Under the pieces are notes generated by a model. It had not been told where the DNA came from and made no database searches. It saw nothing but the letters and a program-made list of their open reading frames with translations. Shown here piece by piece: positions 41,243-50,642 of a stretch of DNA of 64,000 nt. Made by a program: the position numbers and the translations under genes. The stretch is from Xanthomonas massiliensis (GTDB taxonomy: Bacteria > Pseudomonadota > Gammaproteobacteria > Xanthomonadales > Xanthomonadaceae), in NCBI RefSeq assembly GCF_900018785.1, contig NZ_FCOY01000006.1, positions 1 to 64,000 on the forward strand, written 5' to 3'. Position 1 is the first letter of the stretch, and every line of letters begins with the position of its first letter.

Positions 41243-41665
41243 ATGTCCACCATCCGTTGCGACATCGTCAGCGCCGAGCGCGCGATCTACCAGGGCGAAG
41301 CCACCCTGGTCGTGGCGACCGGCGAGCTGGGCGAACTGGGCATCGCCCCCCAGCACGCTCCCCTGATCACCCGGCTCAAGCCCGGCAAGGTGGTGGTGAC
41401 CACCGCCGCGGGCGAGCAGCTGGACTTCGCCATTTCCGGCGGCATCCTCGAGGTGCAGCCGCAGGTGGTGACGGTGCTGGCCGACACCGCCGTGCGCGCC
41501 CAGGACATCGACGAGGTCGCGGTGCGCAAGGCCAAGGAGGAAGCCGAGCGCATCCTCGCCAACCGCAGCGAGGCGGTGGACGTGGCCGAGGCCGAGGCCA
41601 AGCTGGCCGAGGCGGTGGTGCAGCTGCAGGCGCTGGAGCGGTTGCGCAAGAACCTGCGGCACTGA
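41243..41665 (+). CDS. atpC: F0F1 ATP synthase subunit epsilon
   Basis: A 140-residue regulatory subunit. The N-terminal barrel begins [20 protein letters not shown] and contains [19 protein letters not shown]; the C-terminal helical hairpin ([20 protein letters not shown]) can insert into F1 and inhibit hydrolysis. ATG 41243 follows GAGGAAA. Last gene of the operon, followed by an intrinsic terminator. Confidence 0.97.
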   Translation: MSTIRCDIVSAERAIYQGEATLVVATGELGELGIAPQHAPLITRLKPGKVVVTTAAGEQLDFAISGGILEVQPQVVTVLADTAVRAQDIDEVAVRKAKEEAERILANRSEAVDVAEAEAKLAEAVVQLQALERLRKNLRH

Positions 41666-41693
41666 GGCCGGCCGCCGCCGCCGTATCCGCCAG

Positions 41694-41722
41694 ACGCCGG
41701 GCTTGTCCCGGCGTTTTGTTTT
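41694..41722 (+). terminator. Intrinsic terminator of the atp operon
   Basis: ACGCCGGG (41694-41701), a CTTGT loop and CCCGGCGT (41707-41714) form an 8-bp stem running into TTTTGTTTT, 30 bases after the atpC stop. A complete plus-strand intrinsic terminator. Confidence 0.85.
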
Positions 41723-41979
41723 CCTGGCCGCTTTTGCCGCGGGGATCCGCGTACGCCGGAATGCGCGCCCGGAACGCCGGATTGGCGGTGGCGCAGGCGG
41801 GCGAGTCCCGCCGATTCACCGTGCCCGCGCATGGCTTGTTGCCGGCGGATGCCGTCGCGAATCCAAACCCGAACCGAGGTCTTCCGGGACGGAGAGCGGA
41901 TCGCGCCAGGCAGCGCGGATTCCCGGACAGCGCACGGGCGGAAGCACGCGGCGAGGGAAGGCATCCTCGCCCGCTGCCG
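41723..41979. other. Non-coding spacer after the atp terminator
   Basis: No gene, promoter or homology to the neighbouring array was recognised in this 257-bp stretch. Open frames are present on both strands but show no protein-like composition. Confidence 0.5.
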
Positions 41980-42056
41980 CGACACACCGCCAGCACGTCT
42001 TCGACCACGGGTGGCCAGTGCGGCCAGCGGAGGGCCGAAGGCATGTGCTGCGCAAT
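41980..42056 (-). pseudogene. Truncated gtrA-derived fragment at the array edge
   Basis: GACACACCGCCAGCAC and then GTCTTCGACCACGGGTGGCC match the 3' part of gtrA (43072-43110). Homology stops after GGCCGAAGGCATGTGC, about 60 bases on. Unlike the internal units it reaches further into the gene's 3' end, so it may mark the origin of the array. Confidence 0.65.
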
Positions 42057-42843
42057 GCGCCTTCGACCACAGGTTGGGCTGGTCGGGCCCAATGGAGGGC
42101 GAAGGCGTGCGCGGCGGCGCCACCAGCCAGGGGTTGCACGGGGCGGTCGGGAGGCCCGGGCGATCCGCAAGCACAGGAAGTGTCGTCAGTACAGCATGCC
42201 GCCGCCGCGCGCGGCGCCTTCGACCACGGGTTGGGCAGTCAGTCCCAGCGGAGGGCCGAAGGCATGCGCGGGGACGCCACCAGCCAGGGGCTGCACGGGG
42301 CGGCCGGGAGGCCCGGGCGATCCGCAAGCAAGGGAAGTGACGCCAGTGCAGCTTGCCGCCGCCGCGTGCGGTGTCTTCGGCCGCGGGCTGGGCATTCGGG
42401 CCCAGCGGAGAGTCGAAGGCGCGCGCCGCGGCGCCATCAGCCAAGGGGCTAGACGGGGGCGGCCGGGAGGCCCGGGCGATCCGCAAGCGCGGGAAGTGAC
42501 TCCGGTGCAGCTTGCCGCCGCCGCGCGCGGCGCCTTCGACCACGGGTTGGGCAGTCAGTCCCAGCGGAGGACCGAAGGCATGCGCGAGGGCGCCACCAAC
42601 CAGAGACTGCACGAGGCGGCCGGGAGGCCCGGGCGATCCGCAAGCGCGGGAAGTGTCGCCAGTACAGCATGCCGCCGCCGCGCGCGGCGCCTTCGACCAC
42701 GGGTTGAGCTGGTCGGGCCCAATGGAGGGCGAAGGCGTGCGCGGCGGCACCACCAGCCAGGGGCTGCACGGGGCGGTCAGGAGGCCCGGGCGATCCGCAA
42801 ACGCGGGAAGTGACGCCGGTGCAGCTTGCCGCCGTCGCGCTAG
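42057..42843 (-). repeat. Tandem array of five ~157-bp degenerate gtrA copies
   Basis: Units begin at 42057, 42214, 42371, 42530 and 42687 (spacings 157, 157, 159, 157). Each starts near GCGCCTTCGACCAC and ends near GCCGCCGCCGCGCG. Each corresponds to gtrA 43087-43242 in the same orientation, at very roughly three quarters identity by eye. Units share newer features absent from gtrA, such as GGCCCGGGCGATCCGCAAG. Each unit is one base longer than the gene segment, so none can be read through as GtrA protein. Units 1 and 5 share one variant block, units 2 and 4 another. No CRISPR-like spacer structure is present. Confidence 0.85.
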
Positions 42844-43037
42844 GCGCCGGCAGGGCCGCCCCGTGGATCCGGCGCAGACGGGAACCTGGGTGGCCACGCG
42901 GAACAGGCGCGAAGACGACGCCTCTGTCGTGCCTTTCGCGGGAGGGATCCGCTTGCCGTCCCACGCCTGCGGGCGGCCTCGGCACTCCCGGGAAAGACTA
43001 TCGGGACGGCACCAGGCCAGGCATCGGCGATCCCGGC
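42844..43037. other. Spacer between the array and gtrA
   Basis: No gene or repeat recognised in these 194 bp, which separate the last array unit from the gtrA stop codon. Confidence 0.5.
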
Positions 43038-43448
43038 TCAGCGGAACACCAGCTGGCGCCAGACGAAGAACGACAGCACCGCCAGCACGCCCTCGACCAC
43101 GGGCTTGGCCAGCCAGGCCCAGTGCAGGCCGAAGGCGTGCGCGGTGGCAGCCACCAGCCAGGTGCTCAGGGCGGTCAGGACGGCCCAGGCGATCCAGAAG
43201 CGCAGGAAGTGGCGCCAGTCCAGCTTGCCGCCGACGCGCTCGGCGAAGGTGAAGCGGCCGTTGAGCCAGAACCCGAGCAGGGCACCGCCGACGCGGCCGG
43301 CCAGGTTCGCGGGCGCGACCGCCACGCCCAGCGCGCTGGCGGCCACGAACAGGCCCCAGTCCAGCACCAGCTGGAGCAGGCCGATGACGAGGAATTGGCT
43401 GCCTTGGCGCAGCAGGGCCATGCGGGTCGTCCTGGCAAAGGACGCCAT
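43038..43448 (-). CDS. GtrA family membrane protein (putative lipid-linked sugar flippase)
   Basis: A 136-residue protein with four membrane helices (about residues 18-36, 45-62, 86-106 and 114-131). LAGRVGGALLGFWLNGRFTF and WLAKPVVEGVLAVLSFFVWR are GtrA-family signatures. GtrA-like proteins are thought to flip undecaprenyl-phosphate-linked sugars for envelope glycosylation. The start may be ATG 43448 or ATG 43421; the latter has an AGGA site. The usual glycosyltransferase partner is absent nearby. An internal segment of this gene (43087-43242) was the template for the adjacent degenerate array. Confidence 0.88.
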   Translation of the reverse strand: MASFARTTRMALLRQGSQFLVIGLLQLVLDWGLFVAASALGVAVAPANLAGRVGGALLGFWLNGRFTFAERVGGKLDWRHFLRFWIAWAVLTALSTWLVAATAHAFGLHWAWLAKPVVEGVLAVLSFFVWRQLVFR

Positions 43449-43502
43449 GCTAACCGGGCGCGCGGCTAGAATCCGGTCCTTTCCGCAACGACGGTACCGT
43501 CC

Positions 43503-44870
43503 ATGAGCCTGCCCCTGCACGTGATCATCCTCGCCGCCGGCGAAGGCAAGCGGATGAAGTCCGCCCTGCCCAAGGTGCTGCAGCCGGTGGCAGGGCGGCC
43601 GATGCTGGCGCACGTGGTCGATACCGCCCGCGCCCTGCAGCCGCAGGCCATCCATGTGGTCTACGGCCACGGCGGCGAGGCGGTGCGCACCGCCTTCGCC
43701 GACGCGCCGGACCTGCGCTGGGTGGAACAGGACCGGCGCCTGGGCACCGGCCATGCGGTGCGGCTGGCGATCGACGGCGTGCCCGACGATGCCACCGTGC
43801 TGGTGCTCTACGGCGACGTGCCGCTGCTGCGGCCGGCGACCCTGCAGCCGCTGCTGCACGCCCCGGGGCGGCTGGCCGTGCTGGTCGCCGAGCTGGCCGA
43901 TCCCACCGGCTACGGCCGCGTCCTGCGCGACGTGCAGGGCAAGGTCGCCGCGATCGTCGAGCAGAAGGATGCCGACGAGGCGCAGCGCCGGATCCACACC
44001 GTCAACACCGGCATCATCGCCGCCGAGTCGACCGCGCTGCGCGCCTGGCTGGCGCGCCTGTCCAACGCCAATGCCCAGGGCGAGTACTACCTGACCGACG
44101 TGTTCGCCTTCGCCGCCGAGGAGTTCACCCCGGCCGAGATGGTGTGGGTGGCCGATCCGGTCGAGGCCGAGGGCGCGAACGATCCCTGGCAGCTGGCGCG
44201 GCTGGAACGCGCCTGGCAGCAGCGCGCGGCGCGCGAGGTCTGCCTGCAGGGCGCGCACCTGGCCGACCCGGGCCGCTACGACCAGCGCGGCACGGTCACG
44301 GTCGGGCGCGACGTGCGCATCGACGTGGACGTGGTGCTGGAGGGGCGGGTCGAGCTCGGCGACGGCGTCCAGGTCGGTCCGTTCACCCGGCTCAAGGACG
44401 TCACCCTGGCGGCGGGCACCGTGGTGCGCGCGCACTGCGATCTGGAGGGCGTGGTGACCGAGGGCGCCGCGCAGATCGGCCCGTTCGCGCGGCTGCGTCC
44501 CGGCACGGTGCTGGCCGATGGCGTCCACGTCGGCAATTTCGTGGAGACCAAGAAGGCCACCCTGGGCGTGGGCAGCAAGGCCAACCACCTGACCTACCTG
44601 GGCGATGCCACGGTGGGCGCCGGGGTGAACATCGGCGCCGGCACCATCACCTGCAACTACGACGGGGTGAACAAGTGGCAGACGGTGATCGGCGATGGCG
44701 CCTTCATCGGTTCCAACAGCGCGCTGGTGGCACCGGTGGAGGTGGGCGAGAACGCCACCATCGGCGCCGGTTCGGTGCTGACCCGGCCGGCCCCGGCCGG
44801 CCAGCTCACCGTGGCGCGGGCACGGCAGGCCACGATCGAGGGCTGGAGCCGTCCGGCGAAGAAGGGCTGA
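43503..44870 (+). CDS. glmU: Bifunctional GlmU: GlcN-1-P acetyltransferase / GlcNAc-1-P uridyltransferase
   Basis: A 455-residue cytoplasmic enzyme making UDP-GlcNAc, precursor of peptidoglycan and lipopolysaccharide. The uridyltransferase domain begins [11 protein letters not shown]; the C-terminal left-handed beta-helix has hexapeptide repeats and the acetyl-transfer motif [11 protein letters not shown] and [11 protein letters not shown]. Full length. A TAGAAT element at 43467-43472 could be its -10. glmS, the first enzyme of the same pathway, is 16 kb away. Confidence 0.97.
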   Translation: MSLPLHVIILAAGEGKRMKSALPKVLQPVAGRPMLAHVVDTARALQPQAIHVVYGHGGEAVRTAFADAPDLRWVEQDRRLGTGHAVRLAIDGVPDDATVLVLYGDVPLLRPATLQPLLHAPGRLAVLVAELADPTGYGRVLRDVQGKVAAIVEQKDADEAQRRIHTVNTGIIAAESTALRAWLARLSNANAQGEYYLTDVFAFAAEEFTPAEMVWVADPVEAEGANDPWQLARLERAWQQRAAREVCLQGAHLADPGRYDQRGTVTVGRDVRIDVDVVLEGRVELGDGVQVGPFTRLKDVTLAAGTVVRAHCDLEGVVTEGAAQIGPFARLRPGTVLADGVHVGNFVETKKATLGVGSKANHLTYLGDATVGAGVNIGAGTITCNYDGVNKWQTVIGDGAFIGSNSALVAPVEVGENATIGAGSVLTRPAPAGQLTVARARQATIEGWSRPAKKG

Positions 44871-45317
44871 GATGTTCCGTACGGCGTGATGCATCCTGGC
44901 AGTGGCGCGCCGGCGTCCCGGCCCGCACGCCTCCTGCGTATTCCCCGTGGATGGTGCGCCGGATCCGGACCGGCGCGGCGCGGCCGGACCGCCGGGAGGG
45001 AAGGCGAAGCCGGACGCCGCGAGCACGAGCTGGGCCTGCCCCACCTCGGCGGCCATGTGCCGCGGCCCCACCGCCAGAACCGGGCCTGCGGATTGTGCTG
45101 GCTGCGGTTGCCGATGCGGTGGCGCCAGGCAGGCGCGACCTCCACGGCGGGCCGGCCGGCCCGGAAGCTGTCGCCGTGCGGTCCCGGTGCGGGTGGTTCG
45201 GCCGCGGCATGGCCGGTACCGTGGCCCGTGCTGCAGACCCCGCCCCGGTGCAGGGGTTAAGGTAGGGGGCACGCCGGCGGGGCGGGGTCTGCAGCCCCCA
45301 CATATCCGAGGTGTCCG
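44871..45317. other. 447-bp gap between glmU and the RidA-like gene
   Basis: Open frames exist on both strands but none resembles a protein family or has a good start. The only clear structure is a long perfect inverted repeat at 45230-45295. Confidence 0.5.
45230..45295. repeat. Perfect 17-bp inverted repeat upstream of the RidA-like gene
   Basis: GCTGCAGACCCCGCCCC (45230-45246) and GGGGCGGGGTCTGCAGC (45279-45295) are exact complements around a 32-base loop, ending 22 bases before the RidA start codon. It could act as a glmU terminator, a leader hairpin for the downstream gene or the remnant of a small mobile palindrome. No T-run follows. Confidence 0.85.
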
Positions 45318-45782
45318 ATGTCGCTCCTGCGCCATGCCGTGTCGTGCCTGTGTCCCCTCCTGCTGGCCGCCGCCGTCCTGCCCGCCCACGCCGCGCAGGC
45401 GGGGCTGGCCTACCATCGCGATCCCGCCAGTACCTCGCCGTATTCGCCGGTGGTGCGCCTGGGCGAGGTGCTGTACGTGTCCGGCCAGCTCGGCCTGGGG
45501 GCCGACGGCAAGCCGCTGGCCGACTTCGAGGCGCAGGTGCGCAAGGCGATGGACAACGTGTCCACGCAGCTGCGCGCCGCCGGTTCCGGGCTCGACCAGG
45601 TCGGCCAATGCACCGCCCTGATCACCGACGCGGCGAACTGGGCCGTGTTCAACCGCGTGTACGCGGGCTACTTCGAGACCAGCCGCCTGCCGGCGCGGAC
45701 CGCCGCGGTGGTGGCCGGGCTGCCGCTGGGCGCGGCGGTCGAGGTGGAATGCATCGCCCGCGCGGGCGCGGCCGGCGGCTGA
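45318..45782 (+). CDS. Exported RidA (YjgF/UK114) family protein
   Basis: A 154-residue protein with a Sec-type signal peptide (MSLLRHAVSCLCPLLLAAAV ... AHA). The RidA fold follows: YSPVVRLGEVLYVSGQLGLG, VRKAMDNVSTQLRAAGSGLD, VGQCTALITDAANWAVFNRV and LPARTAAVVAGLPLGAAVEV, including the conserved Arg. RidA deaminates reactive enamines/imines in the cytoplasm; this predicted periplasmic version is unusual. Its last 32 bases are part of a triplicated 178-bp segment shared with the convergent kinase gene. Confidence 0.86.
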   Translation: MSLLRHAVSCLCPLLLAAAVLPAHAAQAGLAYHRDPASTSPYSPVVRLGEVLYVSGQLGLGADGKPLADFEAQVRKAMDNVSTQLRAAGSGLDQVGQCTALITDAANWAVFNRVYAGYFETSRLPARTAAVVAGLPLGAAVEVECIARAGAAGG

Positions 45783-46283
45783 GCCTCAGGCGGCCTGGGG
45801 CGTGCCGTCGTCCATCGGTAGCGACAGGCTCACGCACAGGCCGCCCCCTTCGCGATTGCGCAGCGAGATGTGCCCGCCGTGCGCTTTCCACGATCTCGCG
45901 CGTAAGCGCCAGGCCCAGCCTGGTGCCGGCATCGCCCGCGCGGGCGCGGCCGGCGGCTGAGCCTCAGGCGGCCTGGGGCGTGCCGTCGTCCATCGGTAGC
46001 GACAGGCTCACGCACAGGCCGCCCCCTTCGCGATTGCGCAGCGAGATGTGCCCGCCGTGCGCTTTCCACGATCTCGCGCGTAAGCGCCAGGCCCAGCCTG
46101 GTGCCGGCATCGCCCGCGCGGGCGCGGCCGGCGGCTGAGCCTCAGGCGGCCTGGGGCGTGCCGTCGTCCATCGGTAGCGACAGGCTCACGCACAGGCCGC
46201 CCCCTTCGCGATTGCGCAGCGAGATGTGCCCGCCGTGCGCTTCCACGATCTCGCGCGTCAGCGCCAGGCCCAGCCCGGTGCCG
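45751..46283. repeat. 178-bp tandem triplication of the ridA/kinase 3' junction
   Basis: Copies span 45751-45928, 45929-46106 and 46107-46283. Each contains the last bases of the RidA gene and the last ~140 bases of the convergent histidine kinase gene. Copies 1 and 2 appear identical. They differ from copy 3, which encodes the intact kinase end, by an extra T (GCGCTTTCCACG versus GCGCTTCCACG) and two substitutions (GTAAGCG/GTCAGCG, GCCTGG/GCCCGG). The first copy carries the working ridA end and the third the working kinase end. Confidence 0.93.
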
Positions 46284-47488
46284 TTGCGCTTGGTCGAATA
46301 GAACGGGGTCAGCGCGTTGTGCAGCACCGCCTCGTTCATGCCCGGCCCGCGGTCGAGCACGTCCACGCGCAGGTGCTGCGGCTGGCGCGACAGGCGCATC
46401 ACCACCTCGCCGCCGTCGCCCGCCTCCTTGGCGTTCTTGAGTAGGTTGAGCAGCGCCTGGCCGAGCTGGGCCGGGTCGGCGCGGGTGACGATGTCGCCGG
46501 CGCGGTTGTCCAGCACGAACGGGATGTGCTGCTGCAGGCCGTGGGCGAAGCTTTCCCAGCGCAGCGATTCCAGCTGCGGCGCCGGCAGCTTGGCGAAGCG
46601 CGCGTAGCCGCGCACGAAGCCCTCCAGGTGGCGGGCGCGCTCCTCGATGGTGGCGAACAGCTCGCCCAGGCGCTCGGTGCGTTCGCGCCGCAGCAGCTCC
46701 TGGCCGGAGTGGGCCAGCGAGGCGATCGGTGCCAGCGAGTTGTTGAGCTCGTGGCTGATCACCCGGATCACCTTCTTCCAGGTCTGCACTTCCTGGCGGC
46801 GCAGCTCGCTGGTCATGCGGCGCAGCAGCAGCAGTTCGTGGCGGCGGCCGTTGATCTGGAACTGGCGCCGGGCCAGGTGCCAGGTCTGCTCGTCCTCCTC
46901 GCCGTTGTCCGCGCCGGGGACCGAGAACAGGCCGTCGTTGCCACGGTCCAGCGCCTCGCGCATGGCCTCCGGCGCGTGCGCGACCAGGTCCTCCATGCGT
47001 TCGCCTTCCAGCTTCCAGCCGCCATGCAGCAGCCTGCGTGCGGCCAGGTTGGAGAACACCACGCGGCGCTTGCCGTCGCCGCCCGCGGCCACCAGCAGCA
47101 TCGCCACCGGCGTGTTCTGGATCATCGTGTCCAGCAGCAGCTCGCGCTGCACCAGGCCCTGGCGCTGCTGGCGCAGCACCTCGCCGAGCTCGCCGTGGGC
47201 GCGCACCAGCTGGCCGAGCTCGTCGTCGCCGTGCCAGTGCACGCCGAAGTTGTATTCGCCGTCGCGGTAGGAGCCGGTGGCCCCGGCCAGGGCGCGGAAC
47301 AGCGCCCGCATCGGCGCGGTGGCCCGGCGCAGGGTCCACCACATCAGCGCCAGCAGCACCGGCGCCGAGAACCCCACCACCTCCCAGCCGCGGTTGAGCC
47401 AGTACGCCACCAGCCAGGGCAGCGCCGCGGCCAGCACCAGCACCGGCAGCAGGCGCAGGAACAGGGCGAAGGTGAACGAGCGCCGCAT
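46142..47488 (-). CDS. NtrY-like sensor histidine kinase
   Basis: A 448-residue inner-membrane kinase with two N-terminal helices (about residues 8-31 and 38-52), a HAMP/linker, a PAS-like region (LLLDTMIQNTPVAMLLVAA) and the H-box RVISHELNNSLAPI with His246. The ATPase domain has NLLKNAKEAG, DRGPGM and GTGLGLALTREIVE. The HELNNSLAPI type belongs to kinases paired with NtrC-class regulators. It starts eight bases after the regulator's stop and is the last gene of the exporter operon. Its 3' end was duplicated twice downstream. Confidence 0.93.
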   Translation of the reverse strand: MRRSFTFALFLRLLPVLVLAAALPWLVAYWLNRGWEVVGFSAPVLLALMWWTLRRATAPMRALFRALAGATGSYRDGEYNFGVHWHGDDELGQLVRAHGELGEVLRQQRQGLVQRELLLDTMIQNTPVAMLLVAAGGDGKRRVVFSNLAARRLLHGGWKLEGERMEDLVAHAPEAMREALDRGNDGLFSVPGADNGEEDEQTWHLARRQFQINGRRHELLLLRRMTSELRRQEVQTWKKVIRVISHELNNSLAPIASLAHSGQELLRRERTERLGELFATIEERARHLEGFVRGYARFAKLPAPQLESLRWESFAHGLQQHIPFVLDNRAGDIVTRADPAQLGQALLNLLKNAKEAGDGGEVVMRLSRQPQHLRVDVLDRGPGMNEAVLHNALTPFYSTKRNGTGLGLALTREIVEAHGGHISLRNREGGGLCVSLSLPMDDGTPQAA

Positions 47489-47496
47489 CGTCGTGC

Positions 47497-48849
<1,353 letters not shown>

Positions 48850-48883
48850 GGGATGGGCTCGCCGGGATGGGCCATCGTAGCGG

Positions 48884-49369
48884 CTAGTCGCGGGCGGTGC
48901 GGTGGCCGAAGCTCAGGACCCGGGTGATCTGCCACCGCCCCTCGCGCAGGCGCCAGACGATGACGAAGTCTGCCAGGCCGTCGCAGGTGTGCGTATCGGA
49001 CTGGCAGAAGCGGTGCCGGCCCTGCGCGATCGCACCGAAGCCCGGTACCGGATACACCTGCAGCGTGCCCGGCACCCGCTCGCGGGTGTAGCGGCCGCAG
49101 GCATGGCGGCGGGTGTTGGCGAGCATCGCCTCGCGGGTCCAGGTCACCCCGCCGGTGTCGTGGTAGAACTCCACGCCCGGGTCGAAATAGCCGGCGTGGC
49201 GCTGCAGCTCGGCCGGGTCGGCGCACCGGTTGAAGGCATCGAACACGGCCTCGTCCAGATCGGCGATGGTGGCCTGCAGGTCGGCATCGGCCGGCGCGGA
49301 CGGCCGTGCAAACGCGTGTCCGCACAGCAGGGCGGCGGCCAGCAGGCAGGCCGGGCGGGCTTTGGTCAT
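48884..49369 (-). CDS. Exported NTF2-like (DUF4440-type) protein
   Basis: A 161-residue protein with a signal peptide (MTKARPACLLAAALLCGHAF, cleavage near Ala21). The SnoaL/NTF2-like fold shows as LDEAVFDAFNRCADPAELQR, FDPGVEFYHDTGGVTWTREA and the terminal VWRLREGRWQITRVLSFGH. It lies between the last permease gene and the regulator gene of the exporter operon. Ligand unknown; a periplasmic binding or immunity role is conceivable. ATG 49369 was chosen for the signal; ATG 49399 is also possible. Confidence 0.78.
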   Translation of the reverse strand: MTKARPACLLAAALLCGHAFARPSAPADADLQATIADLDEAVFDAFNRCADPAELQRHAGYFDPGVEFYHDTGGVTWTREAMLANTRRHACGRYTRERVPGTLQVYPVPGFGAIAQGRHRFCQSDTHTCDGLADFVIVWRLREGRWQITRVLSFGHRTARD

Positions 49370-49410
49370 GGCCCGGATGGGCGGGCAGGCGGTCGGCATG
49401 GCATCGGTCC

Positions 49411-50634
49411 TCAGGTGCTGCGCGTGGCCACCGCCGGCGGCACCGCGGCGGCGCGGCGCGCCGGGCCGAGCACGGCCAGCTGGCCCAGGCCCCACAGCAG
49501 CGCCGCGCCGAGCGGCAGGTAGAACCACGGCAGGCGCGGCAGCTCGAAGTGGCGCATCAGCCACTGGTTGCCGGCGTAGGCCAGCACCATGCCGAGCGCC
49601 ATGCCGGCGCCGGCCAGCAGGAAGTTCTCGGTCTGGAAGTAGCGCAGGATGTCGCCGCGGGTGGCGCCGAGTGCACGGCGGATGCCGATCTGGCGGGTGC
49701 GCTGGGCCACCCAGAAGCTGGCCAGGCCGACGATGCCCAGCGCGGTGACCAGCAGCATCGCCGCGATCACCGCCAGCAGCAGCCACGCCATGGTGCGGTC
49801 GCCCTGGAAGTAGCGCTGGCGCAGTTCGCCGACAGGCCTGCTGTACTCGCCATCCAGCACGGCTTCGGGCACGTCGCGTGCCATGGCCGTGCGCGCGGCC
49901 ATGGCCACCTGCGGCATGTCGCGGGGATCGGCACGCAGCACGTAGATGCCCGATTGCGACTCCTCGCGGACCGGAACCACCACCGACCAGTCGCCGCCTG
50001 CCGCCCCGTCTTCGCTGCGGCCGGGGTCGGGGCGTGCGAGGTGTTCCAGCACGCCGACGACGTGGAAGTGCCCATCGGCCCAGAATTCCTTGCCCAGCGC
50101 GGGCTGGCCGGGCCAGAGGTGGTCGGCCAGCGCGCGGGTGATCCACACGCCGGCGGACGTGGGCATGAAGCCCTCGACCGCCTGGTAATCGTCGTCGGAG
50201 AACGGGCGCCCCTCCGAGGGCCGCAGTCCCAGGGCATCGACGGCGCCCGGGTCGGCCAGGTAGAAGTGGGGAACGGCGCCGCCGACGTGGTGGCACGCCT
50301 GGTCCAGGCAGATGCCGCTGTTGCCCGCGGGCGGGGCGAAGGGCACGGTATTGACGGTGCCGGCCGCGCGCACGCCGGGGATCCGGCGCAGCGCGCCGAG
50401 TACGCGGGCATTGAGGTCGGTGTTGCTGCACTCGTCGCACCCGAACAGCACGACCGTAGCCAGCGATGCCTCGTCGATGCCGCTGTCCAGCCTCACCAGG
50501 GCCAGGCGGTTGCCGATGAGGAACGCGGCGTTGCACAACACCGCGCAGGCCAGCGCTATTTCCATCACGATCAGCGCGGTGGCGATGCGATGGCGTCCCA
50601 GCGCGGAGAAGATGGGCTTGATGTCCAGGTGCAT
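49411..50634 (-). CDS. FtsX/MacB-type ABC permease, short form (pair 3)
   Basis: A 407-residue permease with one N-terminal helix (about 20-40), a large periplasmic domain and three C-terminal helices in the FtsX domain (TALGIVGLASFWVAQRTRQI, GIRRALGATRGDILRYFQTE). It is the short partner to the gene just upstream (50643-51965). Its 3' end is nearly identical in DNA to the other short permeases. The periplasmic domain has Cys residues (FGCDEC, ICLDQACHH) not seen in its paralogues, suggesting specialisation. Confidence 0.87.
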   Translation of the reverse strand: MHLDIKPIFSALGRHRIATALIVMEIALACAVLCNAAFLIGNRLALVRLDSGIDEASLATVVLFGCDECSNTDLNARVLGALRRIPGVRAAGTVNTVPFAPPAGNSGICLDQACHHVGGAVPHFYLADPGAVDALGLRPSEGRPFSDDDYQAVEGFMPTSAGVWITRALADHLWPGQPALGKEFWADGHFHVVGVLEHLARPDPGRSEDGAAGGDWSVVVPVREESQSGIYVLRADPRDMPQVAMAARTAMARDVPEAVLDGEYSRPVGELRQRYFQGDRTMAWLLLAVIAAMLLVTALGIVGLASFWVAQRTRQIGIRRALGATRGDILRYFQTENFLLAGAGMALGMVLAYAGNQWLMRHFELPRLPWFYLPLGAALLWGLGQLAVLGPARRAAAVPPAVATRST

Positions 50635-50642
50635 GGGCGGCC

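Noticed and set aside
42057-42843. CRISPR array
   Set aside because: Units are ~157 bp, contiguous and homologous over their whole length to gtrA. There are no short repeats with unique spacers and no cas genes.
41287-42897. Minus-strand open frame of 536 codons across the array
   Set aside because: It joins antisense of atpC to degenerate gtrA copies in shifting frames; the translation is Pro/Arg/Ala-rich with only scattered GtrA-like pieces.
44806-45303. Possible genes in the glmU-ridA gap on either strand
   Set aside because: All frames are Arg/Pro/Gly-rich with no conserved motif, and they cross the 17-bp inverted repeat.
45783-46138. Short open frames inside the triplicated segment
   Set aside because: They are repeated pieces of the kinase 3' end read in the antisense or wrong frame.
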